Shown piece by piece: positions 16,435-25,723 of a stretch of DNA of 64,000 bases. Position 1 is the first letter of the stretch, and every line of letters starts with the position of its first letter. A program made the position numbers and the translations under genes. This DNA is from Anabaena sp. WA102 (GTDB lineage Bacteria; Cyanobacteriota; Cyanobacteriia; Cyanobacteriales; Nostocaceae): contig NZ_CP011456.1 in the NCBI RefSeq assembly GCF_001277295.1, forward strand, positions 1,054,001 to 1,118,000, given 5' to 3'. The notes beneath the pieces were generated by a model that searched no databases, was not told the DNA's origin, and was given only the letters and a program-made list of their open reading frames with translations.

Positions 16435-17613
16435 TTATCTTCCTATGTAATCTTGTAAAATCTCCCCTAACGTCTTAATAACATAATTTTGATTGTCTTC
16501 AGTCAAATCATAATAAAGCGGCAAACTAATCGCCTCCTGATAATAAGATTCAGACTCAGGAAAATCACCCTGCTTAAATCCCAATTGCTGATAATAGGGC
16601 TGGGTGTGAACAGGAATATAATGTACATTGACTCCAATTCCTGCGGTTCTGAGTGCCTCAAATACTTCTCGATGGGAGCGATTGATGGAATGGCGTTGTA
16701 ACCGAATTACGTATAAATGCCAACTCGAATAGGTATCAGGATGTTGATAAGGTCTAGTCACAGGTAAATCTTGCAAGCCAATATTATATCTTGCTACCAA
16801 CTCATGACGACCCTTGACGAAGGTATCCAACCTTTCCATCTGACTTGCACCCAAAGCGGCTTGTAAATCAGTCATCCGGTAATGATAACCCAACTCCAAC
16901 TGCTGATAGTACCAAGGTCCTGGGGAATCTCCCTGAATAAAGCGAGGATCGCGGGTAATACCATGACTCCGCAGCCGGATCAACTTTTCATAGAGGTCTT
17001 GACGATTGGTTAAAATCATGCCTCCTTCGGCAGTAGTGATGATTTTAACTGGGTGGAAACTAAATACAGTCAAATCGGAAAACTGACAACAACCAATAGG
17101 GCGATCGCCATAACGTCCACCTATACCATGGGCTGCGTCTTCAATCACCTGAAAGCCATACTTTTGTGACAACTCAGCGATCGCTTTCATGTCGCAAGAT
17201 TGCCCAGCAAAATGGACTGGAACCACAACTTGAGGTAATTTCCCCCGTTCTGCTGCTAGGGCTAATTTGTCAGCTAGGGCGGGAATACTGAGATTATAGG
17301 TTTGAGGATCAATATCCACAAAATCCACTTCCGCACCACAGTACAAACCACAGTTTGCAGAAGCTACAAAGGTATTAGGTACAGTCCACAGTCTATCACC
17401 AGAACTTAACCCCGCAGCTAAACAGGCAATATGTAACCCCGCTGTAGCACTAGCCACCGCCACTGCATATTTTACCCCACAGTATTCAGCTACTAAGTTT
17501 TCAAATCGAGCGATCGCTGGTCCTTGGGTTAACCAGTCTGACTGTAAAACGCTGACTACTGCATCAATATCTTGCTGATTAATATTTTGCCGTCCGTAGG
17601 GAATATAGTTCAT
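16435..17613 (-). CDS. pseC: UDP-4-amino-4,6-dideoxy-N-acetyl-beta-L-altrosamine transaminase
   Basis: 392-aa PLP aminotransferase of the DegT/DnrJ/EryC1 fold. The N-terminus YIPYGRQNINQQDIDAVVSV and SDWLTQGPAIARFE are PseC-typical. Residues 54-62 (ASATAGLHI) bind the cofactor phosphate, and VIEDAAHGIGG (157-167) carries the aspartate that pairs with the pyridine nitrogen. The PLP lysine is K190 in FSFHPVKIITTAEGGM. It converts the PseB 4-keto product to the 4-amino sugar using glutamate. It lies between the ABC exporter and pseF on the same strand. Normal length; start ATG at 17611-17613. Confidence 0.94.
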   Translation of the reverse strand: MNYIPYGRQNINQQDIDAVVSVLQSDWLTQGPAIARFENLVAEYCGVKYAVAVASATAGLHIACLAAGLSSGDRLWTVPNTFVASANCGLYCGAEVDFVDIDPQTYNLSIPALADKLALAAERGKLPQVVVPVHFAGQSCDMKAIAELSQKYGFQVIEDAAHGIGGRYGDRPIGCCQFSDLTVFSFHPVKIITTAEGGMILTNRQDLYEKLIRLRSHGITRDPRFIQGDSPGPWYYQQLELGYHYRMTDLQAALGASQMERLDTFVKGRHELVARYNIGLQDLPVTRPYQHPDTYSSWHLYVIRLQRHSINRSHREVFEALRTAGIGVNVHYIPVHTQPYYQQLGFKQGDFPESESYYQEAISLPLYYDLTEDNQNYVIKTLGEILQDYIGR

Positions 17614-17836
17614 AAAACTGAAAACTTAAAAAGGTGTTAAAAATCAACCCTAGAAACTAAATGGTTTTGAGTTCGGACTCATACTTAATTTATACCTCAT
17701 GAATTTCTCAAAAAAGAGGAAACATTACCTGAGTTTTTGTAAATTTCCCTAGCTGGCGCGACTAAGGAGTAGTATTGACGTTTTGTGCTATTCATAAGTG
17801 ATTTTACTGTTACTAAAAGTAGTGAATAGTATTGCT

Positions 17837-19708
17837 TTATTTCTCTCTTGATTGCAGCGCCCAATAGTGGGCATATTTCCCATCTAGTTCCAATAACTCC
17901 TGGTGATTGCCCTGTTCCACCACTTGTCCTTTTTCTAGGACTATAATTTGGTCGGCACGGACAATAGTAGAAAGACGGTGGGCAATAACTAACACGGTGC
18001 GATCGCGCTCAAACTGATTTAATGCTTCCTGTACTAAGCGTTCAGACTGACTATCTAAAGCACTAGTAGCCTCATCTAAAATCAATATCTCCGGCTGCAT
18101 TAAAATTGCCCGTGCCAGTGCTATCCGTTGTCTTTGCCCACCTGAAAGCCGATAGCCCCGCTCCCCTACCACCGTATCATAACCCTGGGGGAGAGAGGAG
18201 ATAAACCCATCAGCTTGAGCTAAATGAGCAGCATCTCGCACTTCATCTGCCGTTGCTTGGGGCAATCCGTAGCGGATATTTTCTAAGATACTCTGGTTAA
18301 AAATAAAGGTGTCCTGACTAACCACTCCCAGCCCCTTGCGCCAGCTTTCTAAGCTATAGGATTGTAAAGCCAATCCGTCTACTAAGACTTGCCCTGATGT
18401 GGGTTCATATAGGCCAATCAGCAAATCTGCGATGGAGGACTTACCAGCCCCAGACTCCCCCACTAAGGCTGTGACTGAATTTCTTGGTAATTTAAATGAC
18501 ACATTGACCAGAGATGGGGTGGTAGTTCCATCATAGTGGAGGGATACTTCAGTAAAGCTGATAGCGGATTTAAGTCCGGTGAATTCTGTGCCGCCCGAAC
18601 GAGTAAACTCTTTATCTTTTGTATATAAAATTTCATCTATGCGTAACATCCGTCCTGAGTATTCCGCCAACTGCTGCATTGTTCCAGCTATTCCCTGCAT
18701 CTGCATGGACAGACGATTTAGTGCCAAAATAAAGGTAGCTAGAGATGGCAACACTGCCGACTGCTCTCGCCGCAGGAGCAGTGAACCGGCTGTTAATAAA
18801 ACAGCAACCACTAAAATCGTTAAGCTATTATTCAGGGGGCTGGTAATGGACATTAACCGCACTTGGCGCTGTAAAAAGCCTAGAACTTCTTGCTGTAGGG
18901 ATCTTACTCGTTCAATTGTCTGGGCTTGACGACCAAAGGTATGCACCACTCGCAGGGCTTGGATATTTTCCACCATGTCTTTAGAAACATCTACCTGGGC
19001 ATGGGAAAGTTTAACTGAAGTGGCACGAATGCGGGGCAGTAACCAGCGTTGAACAAACATCAAAACTATAAACAATAACACTGCAACTGCGGACAGAGGC
19101 ACGGAAATTGCTAGGACTGTGACTGAGTAGGCTAGGACTAAAAACACTCCAGTCAGCAGCAGATTCCAATTTCTCATTTGTAGGTCAATTGTGCTACCTC
19201 CTTCACTAACATGGGTACTTAAGTCTCCCACTTTATAGCGACTAGCACAGGGAAAGCTGAGACTAATAATCCGGGCAAAGATTGTTTCTGTCATCTGGGC
19301 TTGAATCCGGGCTGTCAAATCTCCAGTAGCTACTTTACTCACATAGTCCATGAGGCTGCGTGTTAATTGCAACCCTACTGCTAAGGCAATGAGGACTAAA
19401 AAAATTGTTTGGCTGTCCCCAGTCCATTTTTGAGCTAACCAGGGAAATGTGGACGCTATTTGGTTGGGTAAGTGAGGGAGTTTATGAGACTCTAGAACCC
19501 CTAGCGCTAAAAAAATTACCCCCAAGGTGGCGGTTTCTAAAGAAGCAGCTAGTAGGTTACTGGTAAAGGACAAAAGTAGTAACTTTTTGTTCCGGTTTAT
19601 TGTTAACCCAATTTGCTGATAGGACGGGGTACTGAAGATTTTAAATGGGGTTAACCATTTTGTTTGAGTTTTTCTCAGGAGATTGATAAATGCCACAATA
19701 AACCACAA
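17837..19708 (-). CDS. ABC exporter with fused permease and ATPase domains (lipid/oligosaccharide flippase type)
   Basis: 623 aa. The N-terminal half has about six membrane helices (for example LLTGVFLVLAYSVTVLAIS). The ATPase half has Walker A GESGAGKS (417-424), signature LSGGQ (521-525), Walker B LILDE (542-546) and the switch histidine at H577 (IAHRLST). It resembles MsbA/PglK/HepA-like exporters. Between pseB and pseC it plausibly flips a lipid-linked glycan, but cargo is not readable. The longest frame starts at TTG (19706-19708), with a GTG four codons on as the alternative; no ATG lies near, so the start is uncertain. The gap to pseB is 49 nt, suggesting one transcript. Confidence 0.88.
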   Translation of the reverse strand: MWFIVAFINLLRKTQTKWLTPFKIFSTPSYQQIGLTINRNKKLLLLSFTSNLLAASLETATLGVIFLALGVLESHKLPHLPNQIASTFPWLAQKWTGDSQTIFLVLIALAVGLQLTRSLMDYVSKVATGDLTARIQAQMTETIFARIISLSFPCASRYKVGDLSTHVSEGGSTIDLQMRNWNLLLTGVFLVLAYSVTVLAISVPLSAVAVLLFIVLMFVQRWLLPRIRATSVKLSHAQVDVSKDMVENIQALRVVHTFGRQAQTIERVRSLQQEVLGFLQRQVRLMSITSPLNNSLTILVVAVLLTAGSLLLRREQSAVLPSLATFILALNRLSMQMQGIAGTMQQLAEYSGRMLRIDEILYTKDKEFTRSGGTEFTGLKSAISFTEVSLHYDGTTTPSLVNVSFKLPRNSVTALVGESGAGKSSIADLLIGLYEPTSGQVLVDGLALQSYSLESWRKGLGVVSQDTFIFNQSILENIRYGLPQATADEVRDAAHLAQADGFISSLPQGYDTVVGERGYRLSGGQRQRIALARAILMQPEILILDEATSALDSQSERLVQEALNQFERDRTVLVIAHRLSTIVRADQIIVLEKGQVVEQGNHQELLELDGKYAHYWALQSREK

Positions 19709-19757
19709 TAAAATTAAATTTTTTAAACAAGCCCGGTGTTGATAGCTGATATATTAC

Positions 19758-20768
19758 TCAAACCCGAAAATTTGGATCTACATGAGTTTGAATTAACTCC
19801 CGAATCTCTTCTACGGTCAGAAACTGACTGTTTTCACCGGAATTATAATTAAATCCTGGTTTTACTGGGGTGGCGTTCATGCGATCGCAATATGATTCCA
19901 CGTTATAACTGTTAGTTATGGGCAAAATTGCATAATACTTACCCAAATCTACCGTTGTCAAGGAATCAGCACTGGTAATCATTTCTTCATGGACTTTCTC
20001 CCCAGGACGGATACCAACAATCCGATGTTCACAATTTGGGGCAATAGCCTTGGCTACATCAGTAATTCGGTAGGAAGGAATCTTTGGCACAAATATCTCC
20101 CCTCCCACACCATTCTCAATCGTCCACAGCACCATTTCCACTCCCTCTTGCAGCATGATATTAAACCGTGTCATGTTTGGATCAGTAATTGGAATCACCC
20201 CTTCATGGCGCTTGTTGAGGAAAAAAGGAATTACTGAACCACGAGAACCCATAACGTTGCCATATCGCACCGCACTTAAACTCAGTTCTCGTTTACCCTT
20301 AATATTATTTGCTGCAATAAATAATTTATCTGAACATAGTTTAGTTGCCCCGTACAAATTAATTGGCGCTGCTGCTTTATCGGTAGACAAAGCCACCACT
20401 CGCTTGACATCAGTATCCAAGCAAGCCTGAATTACATTCTCTGCACCAAGGACATTTGTATGAATAAATTCCATGGGGTTGTATTCCGCTGCTGGAACTT
20501 GCTTCAATGCGGCTGCATGAACGACAATATCAATTCCTTCTAAAGCCCTTCTTAGGCGATTTTGATCCCGGACATCACCCAAAAAATAGCGCAGCCCTGG
20601 AAAGTCTTGCTCTCGAAATTCTTGAGCCATTTCAAACTGCTTGAGTTCATCCCGACTAAAAATAACCAAACGAGGGATATTGGGATAACGTTCTAGGATA
20701 TTTCTGACAAATGCTTTGCCAAAAGACCCTGTTCCACCCGTAATTAAAATTGTTTTATTTTCTAGCAT
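19758..20768 (-). CDS. pseB: UDP-N-acetylglucosamine 4,6-dehydratase (inverting)
   Basis: 336-aa short-chain dehydrogenase that starts pseudaminic acid synthesis by dehydrating UDP-GlcNAc with C5 inversion. The NADP site is ITGGTGSFGKAFVRNIL (G11-G17). Catalytic residues D130 and K131 lie in LSTDKAAAPINLYGATK, with Y139 and K143; these match the D-K-Y arrangement known from FlaA1/PseB. HAAALKQVPAAEYNPMEFI and RFNIMLQEGVEMVLW are also characteristic. It is the first pse gene of the series, and the region upstream (20769-21145) consists of repeats and must hold the promoter. ATG start at 20766-20768. Confidence 0.95.
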   Translation of the reverse strand: MLENKTILITGGTGSFGKAFVRNILERYPNIPRLVIFSRDELKQFEMAQEFREQDFPGLRYFLGDVRDQNRLRRALEGIDIVVHAAALKQVPAAEYNPMEFIHTNVLGAENVIQACLDTDVKRVVALSTDKAAAPINLYGATKLCSDKLFIAANNIKGKRELSLSAVRYGNVMGSRGSVIPFFLNKRHEGVIPITDPNMTRFNIMLQEGVEMVLWTIENGVGGEIFVPKIPSYRITDVAKAIAPNCEHRIVGIRPGEKVHEEMITSADSLTTVDLGKYYAILPITNSYNVESYCDRMNATPVKPGFNYNSGENSQFLTVEEIRELIQTHVDPNFRV

Positions 20769-20924
20769 AAAATTTTAATGATCTATCTCAACTAAATTTT
20801 TTAAATTCTTGACTGAAGGAGTCTTCACTAAGTAGGTGAACAAAACTTTCTTAGACAATGTACTTGGTTTTCTCACCTGAAAATCTTCCAATTATATTTA
20901 TTTCTTTAATCGCCTAATTACAAA

Positions 20925-21118
20925 AGAAGGGAACAGGGAACTCTTAACTGGGAGCAAATAAGAAACACTCATTTGCACCAGTTTAGAGCTTCAGTCAAAA
21001 AAAGGATGTTTTTAAAAGATGCGTAGCACGAAAAAAACAGTGTCATTATTTCAATCTCATGTTTTTAAACATGAGTTTTTCCTGTTCCCTGTTGCCCGTT
21101 CCCTGTTCCCTCTGAATG
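20925..21118. repeat. Dispersed repeat family R2, copy 1
   Basis: Contains AAGGGAACAGGGAACTCTTA, AAACACTCATTTGCACCAGT, ATGTTTTTAAAAGATGCGTA, and the palindrome CTCATGTTTTTAAACATGAG followed by CTGTTCCCTGTT. Other copies: 29636-29880, 63310-63482 (inverted) and a partial one at 46675-46752. The GGGAACAGGGAACA start and TGTTCCCTGTTCCC end are inverted with respect to each other. Confidence 0.75.
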
Positions 21119-21676
21119 ACAATATTAGATGTCTTGTGGAAAAAGTTCCAGATTTTGGTCAGATCTTTTCTGTACTTTGGCCTCTTGATCAATATCTTAA
21201 TAGAGATCCTCAAAAGGTTGTATGGAGGGACTGAGATCAAAAAGACCATCAAAGCCCAACTCACTGTTCAATACTATCCCGGTTCTGTCACTCTCGGACA
21301 ACAATAATCGAATCTATTTTTTGTAACTCTTATTTTATACAGGTTTGCGATCGCCGTTCTCTCATGGATGAACAATAGAATAACACAGATTTAATTAGTA
21401 TACTCAAAACGGCTTGATTGTTTGATTCTAAACGTAGGGGTAAAGCATGAGCTAAACCCCTACACATCTGGGTTCTTTGTCATTTGGCAAAAGTTTAAAT
21501 CTCACCGTGTTTAGTATAGTTCGTTAAGTTCAGAGATTCTGATTTAAATGTCATCTTTATTATCAGTATATTTTGGTTGACTCCTCTGAATAATTGATAC
21601 CTACTAAAGAGTTTCATGTAACCAAGCGAACTGCTTGCAGCAGCGCTTCGCTATCTCCTTCAAGATCAACAGTTTC

Positions 21677-21709
21677 AGATCCCCGACTTCTTAGAGAAGT
21701 CGGGGATCT
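21677..21709. repeat. Dispersed 33-bp hairpin, TAG loop
   Basis: Arms AGATCCCCGACTTCT / AGAAGTCGGGGATCT around TAG, inside block A. Confidence 0.8.
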
Positions 21710-21838
21710 GATCTTCTTATTTTATTTATAGAGTGAAGGTTAAAGAATTTCCCCAAGGACCAATTTGAGATTTCATAAATTAGCGATCGCTTTCAAGATC
21801 AACAAAGCATATCTCAATTACCGCCACTCTAGAGATTC

Positions 21839-21871
21839 AGATCCCCGACTTCTTAGAGAAGTCGGGGATCT
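21839..21871. repeat. Dispersed 33-bp hairpin, TAG loop (second in block A)
   Basis: Identical to 21677-21709 including the loop; 60 bp beyond the Uma2 stop and in position to end its transcript, although no T-run adjoins. Confidence 0.8.
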
Positions 21872-21932
21872 GATTTTCTTATTTTATTTATAGAGTGAAG
21901 GCTTTTTTTTGGCGATGTCTATTGATCAAGGC

Positions 21933-22739
21933 TTAGTCAAGAGAAATACCAAGCGATCGCATTTTTTGCTTTAATTCATACAATTCCGTGTTAGCTTGTT
22001 CAGCCCTTTGAGATTCTTGTTCAGCCCTTTGAGATTCCCGTTCAGCCCTTTGAGATTCTTGTTCAGCCCTTTGAGATTCCCGTTCAGCCCTTTGGGATTC
22101 TTGTTTTGCTATTTGAATTGCTTGGTTGGCTTTGAGTATTTCATCTTTGGCGGCTTCTTGGGGGGTAGGGATGATAGTGCCTTCTAAGGAGAAGTAACGC
22201 AACTGGCCATTGTGAATACCCAGGAAAAAGCCCAGGGCTTCACTCCATAGCCATCCTTGGGCGTTGGGCGTGATGGGGCGATATTTATTAAACTCTAGTC
22301 TAAAGCCTGCAAATTCTAAGGTTTCTGGTGAAAAATAAAAGTATTCAGGGGTATGAAATCTCTCTGCGTATAAGTCTAGTTTGGTGGTGCGATCTACATT
22401 GGCGGTGGAGTCGGACAGTAATTCAATAATCAGGTCGGGATAACGTCCGTCTTCTTCCCAGACCACCCATGAGTTGCGTGGTTCTCTGGTGGTGTTTTTG
22501 ACTAGGAAAAAATCTGGACCTCGAAAGTCACGATTTTTGAGTTGTTGGCGACTGAAGTAAATGCTCAGGTTTGCACCAATGAAAAAATCATCCCGCTCTT
22601 GCCATGCCCATTCGAGGCAGGTGACTAGCAATAACAGTTGCATATAGTGCAGGGAGCTTTCTATCTCTGGTTCATCACTTAAAAGTTTACTGGCATCGGG
22701 CATTTGCAACTCTAGTTCGCGGGCTGTAATTGCTGCCAT
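21933..22739 (-). CDS. Uma2 family protein with heptad coiled-coil tail
   Basis: 268 aa. The core shows FRGPDFFLVKNTTREPRNSW, VWEEDGRYPDLIIELLSDST and LDLYAERFHTPEYFYFSPET, which carry the acidic/E residues of the PD-(D/E)XK-like Uma2 fold. From about residue 210 the protein is a run of QESQRAE / RESQRAE heptads, six units encoded by 21-bp DNA repeats (about 21997-22106), then ELKQKMRSLGISLD. Coiled-coil tails are common in Uma2 proteins. Function unknown. A copy of its 3' end with only two heptads lies at 27966-28136. Confidence 0.88.
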   Translation of the reverse strand: MAAITARELELQMPDASKLLSDEPEIESSLHYMQLLLLVTCLEWAWQERDDFFIGANLSIYFSRQQLKNRDFRGPDFFLVKNTTREPRNSWVVWEEDGRYPDLIIELLSDSTANVDRTTKLDLYAERFHTPEYFYFSPETLEFAGFRLEFNKYRPITPNAQGWLWSEALGFFLGIHNGQLRYFSLEGTIIPTPQEAAKDEILKANQAIQIAKQESQRAERESQRAEQESQRAERESQRAEQESQRAEQANTELYELKQKMRSLGISLD

Positions 22740-23011
22740 GGATTTGTCCTCCTGATGCTTTGGATGATTATCTATGAGTTTAGCTACGCTATCGGCGATT
22801 ATAAATCGCTAATACACAAATTAAGTCTACTTACGTGGACTAAATAAAAATTAATAGTCTATATTCTTTAAGGGCGATAGCCAAACGCTGCTGCAAGCAG
22901 TTCGCTCGACAATTTTCACTCATTTTTTCCCCTGAATTATTTATTTTATCATAAACAACGACCAATTTGAGATTTCATAAATTAGCGATCGCCTTCAAGA
23001 TCAACAGTTTC

Positions 23012-23044
23012 AGATCTCCGACTTCTCTAAGAAGTCGGAGATCT
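23012..23044. repeat. Dispersed hairpin with matched changes in both arms
   Basis: AGATCTCCGACTTCT / AGAAGTCGGAGATCT around CTA. Compared with the other copies, C-to-T in the left arm is matched by G-to-A in the right arm, so pairing is preserved. Confidence 0.85.
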
Positions 23045-23449
23045 GATTTTCTTAGTTCCAGATTTTGGTCAGATCTTTTCTGTACTTTTGCCTCTTGATC
23101 AATATCTTAATAGAGATCCTCAAAAGGTTGCATGGAGAGACTGAGATCAAAAAGACCATCAAAGCCCAACTCGCTGTTCAATACTATCACGGTTCTGTCA
23201 CTCTCGCACAACAATAATCGAATCTATTTTTTGTAACTCTGATTTTATACAGGTTTGCGATCGCCATTCTCTAATGGATGGATAATAGAATAACACAGAG
23301 TTGATTAGTGTTTGATTCAAATGTCATCTTTATTATCAGTATATTTTGCTTAACTCATCTGAACAATTGATACCTGCTAAAGAGTTTCATTTAACCAAGC
23401 GAACTGCTTGCAGCAGCGCTTCGCTATCGCTTTCAAAATCAACAGTTTC

Positions 23450-23482
23450 AGATCCCCGACTTCTCTAAGAAGTCGGGGATCT
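23450..23482. repeat. Dispersed 33-bp hairpin, CTA loop
   Basis: Arms AGATCCCCGACTTCT / AGAAGTCGGGGATCT, in block B. Confidence 0.8.
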
Positions 23483-23830
23483 TATCTTATTTTATTTATA
23501 GAGTGAAGGTTAAAGAATTTCCCAAGTGACTAATTTGAGATTTCATCAATTAGCGATCGCTTTCAAGATCAACAAAGCATATCTCAATTACCGCCACCCT
23601 AGACGACAAAAGGGTATTTGATAGACTAAATGAATATTCGAGGATGGGTTTCAAAGCCTCTCCCCGCGTCGGGGAGAGGTTTGGAGAGGGGTTTATTTAT
23701 ACATTAAAAACTTTTAAAACATCCTCTAATAGTAACATAATTTCATTATAATCAATGGTGCAATTTTTGCTTTTCTTTAACTCATACTTCATAAGTTTCA
23801 AGAAAGTTTCTGAATACTTGCTTCCCAATA

Positions 23831-24043
23831 TTACGCTAAAATACCTAATAAAATTTTACCTAAATATAGCAAATCATCAGGAATCTTAAAAAGGTTTAAA
23901 TCTTGATAGATAGTTTTTTCAATTTTATCTAATTTACCAAATTGCCACAAATTCCCAGTAGTCACAGCACCATACAATATATCTTGATCTATGATTTCAG
24001 ATAAAGCAATTAATTCCACTGCCAGGGGAATGTTATTTTGCAA
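23831..24043 (-). pseudogene. C-terminal fragment of a large cyanobacterial nuclease-like hypothetical
   Basis: Minus-strand product of 70 codons containing LYGAVTTGNLWQFGKLDKIE and DLNLFKIPDDLLYLGKILLG. The GAVTTG..W.F..L pattern followed by a D-L motif and a terminal ILGIL is the C-terminus of a widespread cyanobacterial family of about 200 aa or more (putative PD-(D/E)XK-like, role unknown). Only the tail remains; upstream it joins a DUF29 remnant. Confidence 0.5.
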
Positions 24044-24062
24044 ATATTTGATAAAAAAACTA

Positions 24063-24120
24063 TCAATTGAGAATTTCTCTTAAAGAATAAGGACAAGTTT
24101 CAGGGAAAGATAATGGTGGA
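24063..24120 (-). pseudogene. DUF29 C-terminal remnant
   Basis: Minus strand reads INPPLSFPETCPYSLREILN then TGA (24063-24065), the DUF29 end signature (FPETCPF/Y). It lies about 30 bp beyond the stop of the intact DUF29 gene at 24149-24613, suggesting a former tandem pair. Confidence 0.6.
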
Positions 24121-24148
24121 TTTATCTGATACATGATTGATTAGCTCA

Positions 24149-24613
24149 CTACATAGCTTTTTCAAAATCATCTGTCGTGTTACACAAGAATTCAGGACTT
24201 AATATTTCTTGTATATCATAAGGACAAATTTCTGAAAACGTACTTAATGCTAAACCTGTTTCTGCTGATGCTTCTCTTCTCGCATTTCGATAAGCTTTGG
24301 GTAAAATATCAGGAATATATTGTTTTAAACTTGGTTTTTCATTAAGTAGATCTTGTAAATCATCTCTTTGGTTAGCAATGGTGGTAAACCAACTAATAGA
24401 ACGTTTAGAAGATTGGTATTGCCATTTTAGCAAATGAGTTAATAAAATTATTAACCGATTTTTTAACTCATTTTTTTCACTAATACCCATAGCATCTAAC
24501 TCTTCTGCCAAATTCTCCCAATCCAAAGCTGTGATATCTCGACTAGCTAAGGCTAATTTTTGTTGAGTTAACCAATCCATGAAATCTGTTTCGTAGAGAG
24601 GTGATTTAGACAT
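24149..24613 (-). CDS. DUF29 family protein
   Basis: About 154 aa when begun at the ATG at 24611-24613 (MSKSPLYETDFMDWLTQQKL, the usual DUF29 opening). A frame extension of 18 codons upstream is not conserved-looking. Motifs: LDWENLAEELDAMGISEKNE, LIILLTHLLKWQYQSSKRSI and FSEICPYDIQEI. Only 41% or so alike by eye to the copy at 15794-16246. Function unknown. It lies in a stretch of decayed accessory genes. Confidence 0.85.
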   Translation of the reverse strand: MSKSPLYETDFMDWLTQQKLALASRDITALDWENLAEELDAMGISEKNELKNRLIILLTHLLKWQYQSSKRSISWFTTIANQRDDLQDLLNEKPSLKQYIPDILPKAYRNARREASAETGLALSTFSEICPYDIQEILSPEFLCNTTDDFEKAM

Positions 24614-24666
24614 AAAATTAGTAATAATGACTTTCAGACTGGACAATTTCTCAACCCTATTGATCA

Positions 24667-24861
24667 TTAGGTAAGCTGATACCTTGCATAAGAAGGTGGA
24701 CGAAAGGTGCTACGCAATAATTCTGGTTGTAACAGGTGAAATTCGTCTGGCAAACCTGGCTCCTCTGGATCTTCGCTAGGTAAATCATACATCGTTGGCA
24801 GTGTTTGTTGAGGAGGTAATGGCTCATAGCTAGGTTTGCTATACACATCACTTTGATACAT
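24667..24861 (-). pseudogene. Uma2 N-terminal fragment
   Basis: Starts at ATG 24859-24861 after an AGGAGATAATTAACA leader and reads MYQSDVYSKPSYEPLPPQQT, then LPTMYDLPSEDPEEPGLPDE and FHLLQPELL. This is the N-terminus of a long Uma2 subgroup that normally continues for about 200 residues. Here it ends after 64 codons, with the nuclease-like core missing. Confidence 0.65.
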
Positions 24862-24908
24862 TGTTAATTATCTCCTGTATTTAATTGCTGTTGCCAAGAT
24901 TCAACTAT

Positions 24909-25652
24909 CTATTTAATTGTCTCTTCTAAGGAAATTGTAATATCCCAGTGAGGATAATGTTCACGCATTTTTGTTAAATCGGAATAATAGCAAATGTGAT
25001 CACCAATACGATTTTCTAGTACGTAAGTAGAAAGCATGGCTTTATTACTATATTTTTCAGTTAAATTAAATGCTTCTAGAATTGAGCAGCTATTTTGCTT
25101 ACCTCCTCCAAGATTATATACTTCTGCTATGCGAGGATTTTTAATAAAAGTTTCTGGAATACCATGCTCATAAATAGGATCATCATAATCCCATCTGGTA
25201 TCTAATTCTTTGAGTTTAATTGTGTTCGGGCGATCGCCATAAACTTTATTTGTGGACATATGCACAAAGGGCGATTTTGGGCAAAATTGCCTCACAGCCT
25301 CTAATAAATTCAGAGTTCCTACTGCATTTGTATCAAAATCATCAAAAAGAATGGCTGCTGCCCGATCATGACTAGGTTGGGCTGCTGTATGCACGATAGC
25401 ATCTGGTTGGAGACTTTCAATTAAATTGAGTACCCCTTGGCGATCGCGGATATCTACTTCATGATGAACAAACCCTTTAATGGAGTTTTGCAGTCGTTGT
25501 TGATTCCAGCGCGGATCTCCTTGAGATCCAAAGAAAACTGCTCTTTGGTTATTGTCAACACCATGAATTTCCCACCCAATAGAAGCAAAGTATAAACATA
25601 CTTCCGAACCGATTAGACCTGATGAGCCTGTTACAAGTAATCTTTTCATCAA
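24909..25652 (-). pseudogene. NAD-dependent epimerase/dehydratase with internal deletion (CDP-paratose epimerase-like)
   Basis: 247 codons, in frame. The NAD site is intact (LLVTGSSGLIGSEVCLYFAS), as are VHTAAQPSHDRAAAILFDDF and VHMSTNKVYGDRPN. After PIYEHGIPETF the sequence jumps to IKNPRIAEVYNLGGGKQNSC, which in relatives comes about 90-110 residues later. The missing part carries the catalytic Y-x-x-x-K and the second NAD-contact region, so the product is probably inactive. Relatives are near 350 aa. It would have made a nucleotide-sugar precursor for the surface polysaccharide. The reading frame is kept, so a folded non-catalytic protein remains possible. Confidence 0.7.
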
Positions 25653-25723
25653 ATTTTCTTGGTTAAAGTCTTTGAATAGTATAAGTAGGTTAGCATTGAA
25701 AATCGTGCGAATAACTGTATCAG

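Larger units (their letters stand above)
21146..21932. repeat. Repeat block A
   Basis: About 790 bp related to block B (22962-23607) and block C (27046-28136). Shared words in order: GACTGAGATCAAAAAGACCA, ACTGTTCAATACTATCCCGG, GGTTTGCGATCGCCGTTCTC, GTCATCTTTATTATCAGTAT, CGAACTGCTTGCAGCAGCGC, a 33-bp hairpin, and CATATCTCAATTACCGCCAC. In this block the mobile elements present in block C are absent, giving empty sites. It runs directly into the 3' end of the Uma2 gene at 21933. No gene in the block. Confidence 0.75.
22962..23607. repeat. Repeat block B
   Basis: About 645 bp related to blocks A and C, beginning GACCAATTTGAGATTTCATA and ending at CATATCTCAATTACCGCCAC. It has the site CGCCATTCTCTAATGGATGG intact, where block C carries a 125-bp element. 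Two hairpins (23012, 23450) are inside. Confidence 0.72.

Noticed and set aside
21116..21307. 63-76-aa proteins ending QYYPGSVTLGQQ at 21307, 27179
   Set aside because: The frames lie in the repeated A/C blocks, differ in their starts, are broken in block B and have no family pattern; treated as repeat sequence.
21996..22187. Plus-strand 63-aa hydrophobic protein
   Set aside because: Antisense reading of the Uma2 heptad repeats; the same shadow appears at 28060.
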